Shown here piece by piece: positions 1 through 8,300 of a DNA stretch of 22,342 nucleotides. The stretch lies in assembly GCA_030641485.1 (NCBI GenBank), contig DAOWHJ010000109.1:1-22342 (forward strand). The letters run 5' to 3'. A program made the position numbers and the translations under genes. The DNA comes from Pseudomonadota bacterium (lineage in GTDB: Bacteria > Desulfobacterota > Anaeroferrophillalia > Anaeroferrophillales > Tharpellaceae). Within the stretch, counting starts at the first letter, position 1. Each line of letters starts with the position of its first letter. Below the pieces are notes generated by a model. It was not told where the DNA came from, did no database searches, and was given only the letters and a program-made list of their open reading frames with translations.

Positions 1-38
1 AACAGTTAACGTAAGGTGGGGAAAGGAAGGGACAATCA

Positions 39-1190
39 ATGGCGCTTAATTATGATTTGACAGAAGAGCAGGAAATTCTACGCAAGAGTGTTCGCGGTTT
101 TGCTGAAAAAGAGATCGCTCCACTGGCTCAAGAGCTTGATAAGAAAGAGGAGTTTTCTCTTGAGTTGACCCAGAAAATGGGAGATCTTGGTCTTTTCGGA
201 ATGTTTGTTTCGCCTGAGTACGGCGGTTCTGGACTCGACTATGTTTCGTATATTATTGCAGTTGAAGAGATTGCCCGGGTTGATGGTTCGCAGGCGGCAA
301 CTGTTGCTGCTGGTAACTCCTTGGGAATAGGTCCGATCTACTATTATGGTAGTGAAGAGCAGAAGGAAGAGTGGCTGCCAAGGCTTTGTACTGGTGAAAT
401 TTTGGCTGGTTTTGGTTTGACTGAACCGAATGCGGGTTCTGATGCCGGTAACTCAAAAACCAATGCCAAACTTGATGGTGATGAGTGGGTTATTAACGGT
501 TCAAAGATTTTCATTACCAACGCTTCTGCTCCAAATACCGGGGTAATTATTGTTCAAGCAATCACTGGCAAACGTGATGATGGTCGGCCTGAGGTTAGCT
601 GTATTTTGGTGCCGGCAGGAACCCCGGGCATGGAGTGTCGGGTCATGCACGGCAAGATGATGTGGCGGGCTTCCAATACAACCGAAATCTATTTTGATGA
701 CTGCCGAGTACCGGCGAAAAATATGTTGGGTAACCGGGGTGAGGGTTTTCATCAGATGCTTGCTACTCTTGACGGCGGTCGTTTGAGTATTGGTGCGATG
801 GGTCTTGGTGGAGCACAGGGTGCTTATGAGAAGGCATTGCGTTATTCGCAAGAACGGATTCAGTTTAACCGCCCTCTGTTTGACTTCCAGGTGACCCAGT
901 TCAAACTTGCCGATATGGCGATGGAAGTGGAACTGGCTCGTAACCTTCTTTATAAAGCCTGTTGGTTGCGTTCTAATAATCGACCTTTCTCACGTGAAGC
1001 CGCGATGGGTAAACTTTACTGCTCTGAGGTTATGAGCCGTGTCGTTGATCACTCTGTCCAGATTCATGGTGGTTATGGTTTGATGGAAGAGTATGATGTG
1101 GAGCGTTTCTATCGTGACCAGAAGTTGCTTGAAATTGGTGAGGGTACCTCAGAAATTCAGCGTTTAGTCATTGCTCGTTCTTTGAAGTAA
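39..1190 (+). CDS. Acyl-CoA dehydrogenase, short-chain (butyryl-CoA dehydrogenase-like) type
   Basis: 383-residue FAD flavoprotein that introduces the alpha-beta double bond into an acyl-CoA and passes electrons to electron-transfer flavoprotein in the cytoplasm. Length is normal for the family. The FAD/substrate signature FGLTEPNAGSDA begins at residue 125. The C-terminal IGEGTSEIQ motif places the catalytic base at Glu368, as in short- and medium-chain dehydrogenases. Isovaleryl-CoA dehydrogenases instead have a non-acidic residue there and a glutamate in the mid-protein LDxER segment; here that segment reads LDGGR. The ATG start has a good GGAAGG ribosome site (25-30). It is the first gene of a three-gene run with HMG-CoA lyase and an AUH-like hydratase, which suggests branched-chain or short-chain acyl-CoA catabolism. 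Family assignment is firm; the substrate is open. Confidence 0.93.
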   Translation: MALNYDLTEEQEILRKSVRGFAEKEIAPLAQELDKKEEFSLELTQKMGDLGLFGMFVSPEYGGSGLDYVSYIIAVEEIARVDGSQAATVAAGNSLGIGPIYYYGSEEQKEEWLPRLCTGEILAGFGLTEPNAGSDAGNSKTNAKLDGDEWVINGSKIFITNASAPNTGVIIVQAITGKRDDGRPEVSCILVPAGTPGMECRVMHGKMMWRASNTTEIYFDDCRVPAKNMLGNRGEGFHQMLATLDGGRLSIGAMGLGGAQGAYEKALRYSQERIQFNRPLFDFQVTQFKLADMAMEVELARNLLYKACWLRSNNRPFSREAAMGKLYCSEVMSRVVDHSVQIHGGYGLMEEYDVERFYRDQKLLEIGEGTSEIQRLVIARSLK

Positions 1191-1199
1191 AGAGGCAAA

Positions 1200-2111
1200 T
1201 TGACCCAATTTTATAAAAACCTGCCGTCGATGGTGCGCTTGGTCGAAGTGGCGCCCCGCGATGGTTGGCAGAATCTTACTGATTTCATTCCGACTGAAAC
1301 CAAAATTGAGCTCATTAATGAGCTCGGTTCATGTGGTTTTAAGGAGATTGAGGTTAGCTCTTTTGTCAACCCTAAAGCGATACCTCAGCTTAGAGACGCG
1401 GCTGCGGTTTTTGCCGCGATTAGATCGGTGCCATCACTTGTGACGGCGGCCTTGATTCCGAATCGGCGGGGCTTGGATCCGGCCTTGGCAGCAGGTGTGG
1501 GTAAAATTGTATTTTTTATCTCAGCCAGTGATACCCATAATCGCAAAAATCTTGGGTGTCCACAAAGTAAGACTTTGGCTGAGATTGAGATGATGTTGAA
1601 AAATCTGCCGGTTGCGACTAGGCGTCGGGTTTCGATCTCTAATGTTTTTGGCTGTCCGTATGAGGACGAGATCCATTTTAGTTCAGTAAATTTCTTGGTT
1701 GAGAATCTCGTGGCGGCAGGATTAAAAGAGATCACGCTCTGTGATACATTAGGGGTTGCCACGCCCGACCAGGTCTATGACTTTTCGGGCGCGCTTAAGA
1801 ATGGTTTTCCTGAAGTTGATTTCGGTCTGCATCTGCATGATAGTTGTGGACGGGCTCTTGCCTGTGTAATGGCGGGCCTTCAAGCCGGGATCGATCGTTA
1901 TGATACCTCTGCTGGTGGTTTGGGCGGTTGTCCTTATGCACCGGGTGCAGCGGGTAACCTGGCGACTGAAGATCTACTTTTCACCCTTGATAAAATGGGG
2001 ATTGCGACCGGTATCAATTCCCAGGCGTTACTTGCATATGCTCGCCGTCAGGCTTTAGTGACTGAGAGCGGTAGCAGTCATATGCTGGCCTTTACTGACA
2101 GTTGTAAATAA
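1200..2111 (+). CDS. mvaB: Hydroxymethylglutaryl-CoA lyase
   Basis: 303-residue DRE-TIM metallolyase that cleaves HMG-CoA to acetyl-CoA and acetoacetate, the last step of leucine/isovalerate degradation. Diagnostic residues are present: Arg20-Asp21 in APRDG, the metal-binding HLH pair at 211/213, and the lyase signature GGLGGCPYAPGAAGN with catalytic Cys244 and Asn253. The residue after RDG is Trp where most homologues have Leu. The start is TTG at 1200, chosen because AGAGG (1191-1195) precedes it closely; the next candidate, ATG at 1230, has no visible ribosome site but would also give a normal-length enzyme. It lies 9 bases after the acyl-CoA dehydrogenase stop, so co-transcription is likely. 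Confidence 0.93.
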   Translation: MTQFYKNLPSMVRLVEVAPRDGWQNLTDFIPTETKIELINELGSCGFKEIEVSSFVNPKAIPQLRDAAAVFAAIRSVPSLVTAALIPNRRGLDPALAAGVGKIVFFISASDTHNRKNLGCPQSKTLAEIEMMLKNLPVATRRRVSISNVFGCPYEDEIHFSSVNFLVENLVAAGLKEITLCDTLGVATPDQVYDFSGALKNGFPEVDFGLHLHDSCGRALACVMAGLQAGIDRYDTSAGGLGGCPYAPGAAGNLATEDLLFTLDKMGIATGINSQALLAYARRQALVTESGSSHMLAFTDSCK

Positions 2112-2140
2112 TTTTATTTTTATTCAATCTGGAGTTAAAC

Positions 2141-2920
2141 ATGTCTGATGTGATTTTGAGTGAAAATCGTGACGGGGTTTTGATTATTACCCTGAATCGT
2201 CCTGCAAGTATGAACTCGTTAAGTCGGGAGTTGCTGGCGGCATTAAATAAATTGGTAACTGAAATAAGTGTCGATAAGAGTGTTCGTGTGGTTGTGGTCA
2301 CTGGGGCCGGAGAGAAATCTTTCTGTTCCGGGGCTGACCTTAAAGAGCGGGCGACAATGACCCCGATTGAGGTGAAACAGTATATTCAGATGATTCGTAA
2401 CACCTTTACCATGGTCGAAAATCTGCCTCAGCCGGTGATTGCCGCAGTTAATGGTTTTGCCTTTGGTGGGGGTACAGAATTGGCGTTGGCTTCTGATATT
2501 AGAATTGCTGCACCCAATGCGACTATGGGTTTGACCGAAACCAGTTTAGGGATTATTCCTGGAGCTGGAGGGACTCAGCGCTTGGTTCGGCTTGTGGGTA
2601 AGGGTAAAGCTAAAGAGATGGTTTTCACCGCGCATCGGGCCAAAGCCGATGAGGCTTTAGCCATTGGTTTAGTCAATCAGATCGCCCCTGAAGGCGGTTT
2701 GATCGATGCGGCTCTAGAAATGGCTGAAAAAATCAAAAAGAATGCCCCAATCGCGTTGGAGATGGCTAAATACGCAATCAACTACGGCAGTGAAGTCGAT
2801 CTTGGCACCGGTCTGGCGATTGAATCAAATTGCTATGCGGTGACAATTCCGACCAAAGACCGAATTGAAGGACTTACAGCATTTCGTGAGAAACGGGCTC
2901 CGGTTTATACTGGAGAGTAG
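2141..2920 (+). CDS. Enoyl-CoA hydratase, AUH/LiuC-like (probable methylglutaconyl-CoA hydratase)
   Basis: 259-residue crotonase-fold protein. The oxyanion-hole segments SGADLKER (63-70) and NGFAFGGGTELALA are present, and the two catalytic glutamates of hydratases are at Glu113 and Glu133. Close resemblance to the human AUH / bacterial LiuC group is visible in GADLKERATM, IIPGAGGTQRL and the C-terminal IPTKDRIEGLTAFREKRAPVY segment. That group hydrates 3-methylglutaconyl-CoA to HMG-CoA. With the HMG-CoA lyase just upstream, two consecutive steps of leucine degradation are encoded together. Methylcrotonyl-CoA carboxylase is not in the window and may lie before it. A generic crotonase substrate cannot be excluded. 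The ATG start is preceded by a modest CTGGAG ribosome site. Confidence 0.88.
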   Translation: MSDVILSENRDGVLIITLNRPASMNSLSRELLAALNKLVTEISVDKSVRVVVVTGAGEKSFCSGADLKERATMTPIEVKQYIQMIRNTFTMVENLPQPVIAAVNGFAFGGGTELALASDIRIAAPNATMGLTETSLGIIPGAGGTQRLVRLVGKGKAKEMVFTAHRAKADEALAIGLVNQIAPEGGLIDAALEMAEKIKKNAPIALEMAKYAINYGSEVDLGTGLAIESNCYAVTIPTKDRIEGLTAFREKRAPVYTGE

Positions 2921-2927
2921 TTTTTTT
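2898..2927 (+). terminator. Possible intrinsic terminator overlapping the hydratase 3' end
   Basis: A 7-bp stem (2898-2904 with 2909-2915, one G-U pair) closes a 4-base loop and is followed, after 5 bases including the stop codon, by seven T's (2921-2927). The gap before the T-run is longer than ideal, so termination may be partial. It would separate the three-gene operon from the next gene. Confidence 0.4.
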
Positions 2928-2950
2928 CTTAAATTATCAATTATCAAGTA

Positions 2951-3023
2951 TTCACTATAGGGCTCGCAGGGAAATCTCTTTTTTTGGTTGGTCTTCGTAT
3001 CCTCTGCGACTGTCTGTAGTGAA
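2951..3023 (+). promoter_or_regulatory. Long imperfect stem-loop in the leader of the DRE-TIM gene
   Basis: Outer arms TTCACTATAG (2951-2960) and CTGTAGTGAA (3014-3023) pair except for one G-U-type position. An inner TCGCAG (2964-2969) pairs with CTGCGA (3004-3009), leaving a U-rich loop of about 34 bases. No T-run follows on the plus strand, so it is not a standard terminator. It matches no riboswitch class I recognise. It could be a cis-acting leader RNA, an mRNA-stabilising hairpin, or a decayed repeat. Confidence 0.5.
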
Positions 3024-3044
3024 AAAAACGTTCGACTATCTTGA

Positions 3045-3058
3045 GCCAACTAGTTGGC
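3045..3058. promoter_or_regulatory. Perfect 14-bp palindrome, candidate operator
   Basis: GCCAACTAGTTGGC is perfectly self-complementary and lies 36 bases before the ATG of the DRE-TIM gene, between the stem-loop and the ribosome site. Its size and symmetry are typical of a binding site for a dimeric repressor of acyl-CoA metabolism, but no regulator is encoded next to it and no clear -35/-10 pair could be placed. As RNA it would form a short hairpin near the ribosome site. Confidence 0.5.
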
Positions 3059-3094
3059 AGGAGACTAACCTCAACTTCCATTGGAGGAAAAACA

Positions 3095-4267
3095 ATGTCC
3101 AATAACAATCTTTTTGATGTGTTTCAAAGAATGCCGAAGAAGGTCAACATCGGCGATATCACTATCCGCGACGGTCTGCAGCATGAAGAGCAGTTTATCC
3201 CGACTCGGGCTAAACTCTTCTATCTGCAGGAGCTGGCTTTTGCCGGGGTTAAACGCATGGAAGTTACCAATCTTGGTAATCCTCGGAATATGCCCCAATT
3301 TGAAGATGCGGAAGAGCTTTTGAAAGGTGTCAATAGTGATGTCTTTAAAAAACGTCTCGCAAAGCGCGGAATCAAGCACGAAGATATCGAGTGGACCTGC
3401 ATTACGATTCGTGAAAGTGCGGTTGATCGGGCGATTGAAATGAAGAAAGAGGGTTACGGCCCGGACCGGATCTTGATGATGGTCTCCACCGATGAGCAGC
3501 ATCACTTCGCCAATTCCGGTTCAACCTTGCCGGCATACTGGAAAGAGGCTGAGCGTTGCATTAAAAAATGTCACGACGCTGGCATTAAGATGTGTGGTAC
3601 TGTCAGTACTATTTGGGGAAGCCCGATTTCGGGTCCGACCCGTTTTGAAGATGCGGTTGAGTTTACCAGTCGTTGGCTCAGTATTGGTGCAGACGATATC
3701 GAACATGCTGACCACGATGGTTCGGCTCCGCCGAATAAGGTTTACCGTTATTTCTCCATGATTCTTGATGCTCTGCCGAATCCGGATCTGCATATTGCTC
3801 ATTTTCATGTAACTCGCGGTTGGGGTAATGCTAATGTTTTGGCAGCGTTGCAGGCCGGAATTACCAATTTCGAAGCAACTCTGGGTGGTACCGGTGGTCA
3901 GCCGGCTAATTTTGTTGACGGGGTGCCGGGCTTAGGTACAGGTTCCTACTACTACAAAGATCCTAATGTTGTTGGCCTCTCAGTTCTCGAAGATATGGTT
4001 GTAATGATGGACGAGATGGGGATTGATACCGGCCTTAATGTCGACCGTATTCTTGAACTTGGCGAAATGATGGAGAGAACTATTGGTCGTCGTCTACGTT
4101 CCGAGTCAATTCTTAATGGCCGAATTCCGAAAGAAGCACGGACCGATTTCCAACGTCCGGCCTTGCCGATAACCAAAGAGAAGAATGGTGAAAAACCGGG
4201 CCAGCTTGTTCCTTCCGAATGGCCTGCAGTAGCTGAAGTCCCAGCTGAGGTTTTGAAGCAGAAGTAA
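3095..4267 (+). CDS. DRE-TIM (HMGL-like / pyruvate carboxyltransferase-like) protein of unknown reaction
   Basis: 390-residue protein with the HMGL-like TIM-barrel: an N-terminal TIRDGLQHEEQ motif (Arg25-Asp26), metal-binding His236 and His238 in AHFHVTRGWG, and a glycine-rich loop GGTGGQPANF (264-273). The loop lacks the catalytic cysteine of HMG-CoA lyase (GGLGGCP), so lyase activity of the usual kind is unlikely. The HFHVTRGWG motif also differs from the HxHND of isopropylmalate and homocitrate synthases. A roughly 50-residue charged, proline-containing tail follows the barrel. ATG 3095 is chosen over an upstream in-frame start at 3041 because a strong GGAGG (3083-3087) precedes it. It follows an acyl-CoA degradation operon but has its own leader and terminator. 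Function probably involves Claisen-type C-C bond chemistry on an acyl-CoA or keto acid; the substrate is unknown. Confidence 0.85.
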   Translation: MSNNNLFDVFQRMPKKVNIGDITIRDGLQHEEQFIPTRAKLFYLQELAFAGVKRMEVTNLGNPRNMPQFEDAEELLKGVNSDVFKKRLAKRGIKHEDIEWTCITIRESAVDRAIEMKKEGYGPDRILMMVSTDEQHHFANSGSTLPAYWKEAERCIKKCHDAGIKMCGTVSTIWGSPISGPTRFEDAVEFTSRWLSIGADDIEHADHDGSAPPNKVYRYFSMILDALPNPDLHIAHFHVTRGWGNANVLAALQAGITNFEATLGGTGGQPANFVDGVPGLGTGSYYYKDPNVVGLSVLEDMVVMMDEMGIDTGLNVDRILELGEMMERTIGRRLRSESILNGRIPKEARTDFQRPALPITKEKNGEKPGQLVPSEWPAVAEVPAEVLKQK

Positions 4268-4308
4268 TTTTTTCGTTATTTCGATCAAACCTTGCTCGTC
4301 GATAAACC

Positions 4309-4351
4309 AAAACGCCACTTTGTCTAAAAACAGGCAAAGTGGCGTTTTTTT
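4309..4351 (+). terminator. Strong Rho-independent terminator after the DRE-TIM gene
   Basis: A perfect 14-bp inverted repeat (4309-4322 and 4335-4348, core ACGCCACTTTG/CAAAGTGGCGT) closes a 12-base loop and ends in seven T's (4345-4351). It lies 41 bases after the stop codon. Confidence 0.92.
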
Positions 4352-4649
4352 AGTTTCTCAACTACCAGCAGATAAAAATTGGATAAGCTATTCACTCTCT
4401 ATTCAGATATCGAGACGGCACGATGGGTGAATAATATACTGCCGCCACCATATCAAAATGTATTTTCTTGAGTACAATTCTATCTGACCGGTAATTATAC
4501 TAAAAATAGTTGACGCATAATTATTATTCTGGTAGGGCTTCGAGTAATGTGTCGAAATAGACGAAGTCCTGATTGTTAGGATTTAATGAAGTTTTCTTGT
4601 GGGCAAATTACCTGCTTAACATGATTATCATATTGCAAAGGCGATACCT
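4352..4649 (+). promoter_or_regulatory. Non-coding region upstream of the CsgD-like regulator, with possible promoter and dyad
   Basis: About 300 A/T-rich bases with no plausible gene. TTGAGT (4468-4473) and TAATTA (4492-4497) are spaced 18 bases and could be a sigma-70-type promoter. A second -35-like TTGACG (4510-4515) has only a poor TAGGGC at the right spacing. A dyad TTCGA-N8-TCGAA (4539-4556) lies just downstream and could be an operator. The length of the region suits a regulator gene under multiple inputs. All assignments are by eye. Confidence 0.35.
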
Positions 4650-5309
4650 GTGGCTGATGATGCTGGTGAGTGGCTGATCTACATTGTTGGATCAGCTAAA
4701 ATGCAAAGTGAACTTCTGGCGGTCTTTATTGAAAAAGAGACCGGCCTGCCCTGTCGGATTGAGGGCGGTAGTTTAATGTTCCCAAATGAATTGGCGCCAG
4801 GACGTCGCTCAATTATCTTTAGTGATTGCCAAAATCGTTCAGCCAAGAACATTGTTGCCGGGATGCGAGGCTTTAAACTTCGTGGCAACCCGGATGTTTA
4901 TGTGATCTTTTTTAACGTTGATAGCACTTTGAAGGTCGAAGAGGAGTTGTTGAAATTGGGGATTTGGGGGATGTTCTATGAAGAGGATCTTCCCAGTGCT
5001 CTGCCGCTTGGGGTTGAGGCCATTCGCAAAGGTGAAATCTGGCTTTCAAGGCAGGTGATGAGTAGTTGTTTAGTTAATCTTAGGCGGCGCAATGATAGCA
5101 ATTTCAGCCCTGACGATGAAGGCTACTCTTTGACGTTCCGAGAGCGTGAGGTTCTCAAAATGTTGAGTGAAGGTTTGGGCAATGATGGTATCGCTTCCAG
5201 GCTTTGTGTCAGCGTTCATACCGTTCGTTCACATCTCTACCGGGTCTTTAAAAAGATCGGGGTTTCTAACCGAAATCAGGCCGCAATTTGGGTCGGTCGA
5301 AACCTGTAA
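4650..5309 (+). CDS. LuxR-family transcriptional regulator, CsgD-like
   Basis: 219-residue DNA-binding protein. The C-terminal LuxR helix-turn-helix spans about residues 160-215 (LTFREREVLKMLSEGL, then VSVHTVRSHLYRVFKKIGVSNRNQAAIW). The N-terminal ~150 residues resemble the degenerate receiver domain of CsgD: IIFSDC (Asp59 at the usual site), then IWGMFYEEDLPSALPLGVEAIRKGEIWLSRQ, the counterpart of the CsgD VFY...VLRGECYFTQ segment. The usual acidic pocket of phosphorylated receivers is not evident. CsgD proteins control curli and biofilm matrix genes, but no curli or cellulose genes occur here, so the regulon is unknown. The start is GTG with an AAGG ribosome site about 8 bases upstream. It converges on the SNF2 gene with a gap of only 15 bases. 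Confidence 0.85.
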   Translation: MADDAGEWLIYIVGSAKMQSELLAVFIEKETGLPCRIEGGSLMFPNELAPGRRSIIFSDCQNRSAKNIVAGMRGFKLRGNPDVYVIFFNVDSTLKVEEELLKLGIWGMFYEEDLPSALPLGVEAIRKGEIWLSRQVMSSCLVNLRRRNDSNFSPDDEGYSLTFREREVLKMLSEGLGNDGIASRLCVSVHTVRSHLYRVFKKIGVSNRNQAAIWVGRNL

Positions 5310-5324
5310 TCTTTTCCTTAATAA

Positions 5325-8300
5325 CTATCCCATCTTTATAAGCTGTAACAACTCCTTGGTTGAAAACCGGGCACTTTGATCTGAGGCGGTTAGAATTTGG
5401 TCGGCAAGGTTGCGTTTTTCCTGATGCAGACGAACTATTTTTTCCTCAATTGAGGCCTTGGTGATCAGGCGGTAGACGGTTACTGGGCGAGTTTGGCCGA
5501 TTCGATGAGCACGGTCTGAGGCCTGATCTTCGATGGCTGGGTTCCACCACGGGTCTAGATGCAAGACATAGTCAGCCGCAGTCAAATTGAGACCTAATCC
5601 ACCGGCTTTCAGACTGATCAGGAAAAGGTCGGCCTGACCCTCCTGAAAAGCATTGATCTCGTCTTCACGTTTGGCTTTAGGGGTCGAGCCATCAAGGTAG
5701 CGGTAGCTGATTTTTTTCTTATCTAGGTATTCCCGGACCAGATTCAAATGTTTTACAAACTGGCTGAAGACCAGGGCCTGATGGTTCCCCTCTAAAAGAT
5801 CATCGATAATGCGGCCGAAAAGTTCCAGCTTAGCACTCTCAATGGTACTGTCGGGTCTGACCAAGCGGGGGTTACAGGCCGCAAGTCGTAACCTGGTGAG
5901 TTCTGCAAGGACTTGGATTGAGGGGCCCGCAGCCCCGGTTTTTTTGTCACTTGCTTCCTCCAGTCGATCAATTGCCTGTTGTCTGACCGCCTCGTAGAAG
6001 TTACGTTCGGCATCACTCATCTTAACTTCAAGCAGAATTTCAGTTCGTTCGGGCAACTCCTTTAGAACCTGACTCTTATTACGCCGCAGGATATAGGGTT
6101 TGATGAGTTTTCTTAAGTGATCACGAGCGTCACGGTTATTTTCATGCTCAATCGGCAGCGCGAAGCGCTGGGTGAATTGTTTTAGCGAACCTAAGAGGCC
6201 CGGATTGATGAAATTAAACAGGTTCCAGAGTTCTCCTAAGTGATTTTCCATGGGCGTGCCGGTAGTGATCAGGCGAAATTTACCATTTAAGCTCATGGCC
6301 GCCTGAGAGCGCTTGGTATTCATATTCTTAATCGCTTGAGCTTCGTCTAAAACGATAATCTCCCACTCTTGTCCGGCAATAAGTTTCTGTTCCTGCTGGA
6401 GCATAGTGTAGCTGCAAATTAACAGGTCAAATGGTTTAATATTGGCGATGATCTCCTCTCTTTCAGGTCCGCCGAAAAATATTGGATTAAGGTCGGGGGC
6501 AAAGCGGAGGCTCTCCTTTAACCAGTTACCGCAGACTGAGGTTGGAGCCACCACCAGGGTTGGCCCAGCCGTAGCCCGGGTCAGAATCAAGGTTAAAGTC
6601 TGCACTGTTTTTCCTAACCCCATATCATCGGCAAGGCAGGCTCCGAACCTTAAGTATGCGAGTCTCGCAAGCCAGTTGAAGCCTTCAACCTGATAGCTTC
6701 TCAACTCAGTTTTTAAGTTTTTCGGCAGTACCGGGCTAAAGTTTTCGGCCTCCTGGAAACGCTCCATCTGTTGCTGCCAGAGTTTGTCGAATTTAACTTG
6801 GTCGAAGTTTTCCATGGCCCGGGCAACCCCACCCATAGCTCCACGGTGGACAATTAATTCTCCCTCGCTCTCATCTTCCTGGAGATAGAGGCTGAGCTCT
6901 AAGAGGCGTTCACGTAACTGCTTACTCAAGCTTATAAACTCACCGTCAGCTAGTTTGAGGAAATTGCCGGGGCCGGGTTTACTCTGCTTGAGTAACTCTT
7001 TTAATGAGATAACCTCATTTTCATCGACCTGCAGTTCTCCCTCAATTTTAAACCAATCCTGACGCGACTCAACCCTGAATTTGAATGCAGATCCCTGAAC
7101 TCTTTTTTTCAGGCTGATTTTTTTGCCTGCAGGCCATTCACAGGTAAGCCAGTTGGCCTCATCACTGTTTGGATTGTTCTGGAAATCCTGAATTTCAGCA
7201 AGGGTGTCGAGACACTCTTCAAGGTTGTCTATCTGCCAGTTGAAATTCAAGTGACTATCGCTGAAAGCTGTGCAGGTGGCAAGTAGTTTTCGGGTACGGT
7301 CTAATTCAAGGTTAAGGTCACGTTTTACCGAGCAAGTTTCTCCGGCGATGGTGGTTATCAGGTGGAGTGGGCCTGTTGCCGGGGTCAGGATAGGGCCATT
7401 GGGGCCTAAAGGTTTAACCTTAAGTTCAAAGAGGAGGCCATCAGTCGAGGGAAATATCTGGAGATAGAGGGCGCTTTGATCAAATTCTATCTCAGAGTCA
7501 TCAAGGTTGCCTTGCTTAGCATGGTCATGATCAAGGCCCGGGTCGATATCTGAGAATATCGGCAGGGTTGCAGCCAGATCTTTAAGCGTGGTGATAATAT
7601 CGTCTTGCGCTTCCAAGGGCAGAGTGAGCCCCTCTCTGCCCAAAAGACGGGCTATATTCCTTAGATCTTCATTGTTACGATAGAATATGAGGCGACTTTG
7701 TGATTGCGATATGACTATACAGTCGCGTTCCTTTAAGTCAGGGTCAAGACGAATTGAAAATGAGGGCTCAGCTCCACTCACCTTATTGATAATGACTGCG
7801 ACTTCACCGGAACTTAAGACTACCGGAAGTTGGGTCCGGTCATTACGAAAAAGGTGGGGGTGGCCGACCAGCTCTTTTAAGATTTTGCCTTGATCAAGCA
7901 GTTTTTCAGATTTTTCATCACCATTATAGGTTTCCCGAATGGCTTGGCAGATACGGCGATCTTGTTTGGTGAAGCAGGGGAGTTTATCGCCATTTCTGAT
8001 ACGATCAAAAGCTAGATTACGGCCATTGCTCCAGGTGTTGTCTTGGTTGAGTCGTTGGATTTTTGGCGTGAACTGAATGAAATGTTCTTGCGTTTCTAAA
8101 AGGAACCAGGCCAGGCGGCTGCCAGAATTGGGGGCTGCTGCTGGGGTTGGCTGTTTTTGGTTCGGGGTTACCTGGCGGATAGCATTAAGAGTCCGGCGCC
8201 AGGCCGGTTCGAAATTAATTGCCGGGGAGAGGGTTCTAAGTTGAGGTTCCTGGCTGGGTAGGGGCGGCTCACTTTCAGGGTTACTGGAGCTTAAAGCGAG

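Noticed and set aside
501..851. 116-residue minus-strand ORF inside the acyl-CoA dehydrogenase gene
   Set aside because: Antisense shadow of a well-supported gene; no ribosome site and no recognisable protein features.
1385..1762. 125-residue minus-strand ORF inside the HMG-CoA lyase gene
   Set aside because: Shadow of a conserved gene with all catalytic residues in the plus frame.
3041..3094. N-terminal extension of the DRE-TIM protein from an upstream in-frame start
   Set aside because: It would cover the 14-bp palindrome and lacks a ribosome site, while ATG 3095 has a strong GGAGG.
5300..5345. Shared terminator between the convergent regulator and SNF2 genes
   Set aside because: No inverted repeat with a T-run on either strand in the 15-base gap or the flanking gene ends.
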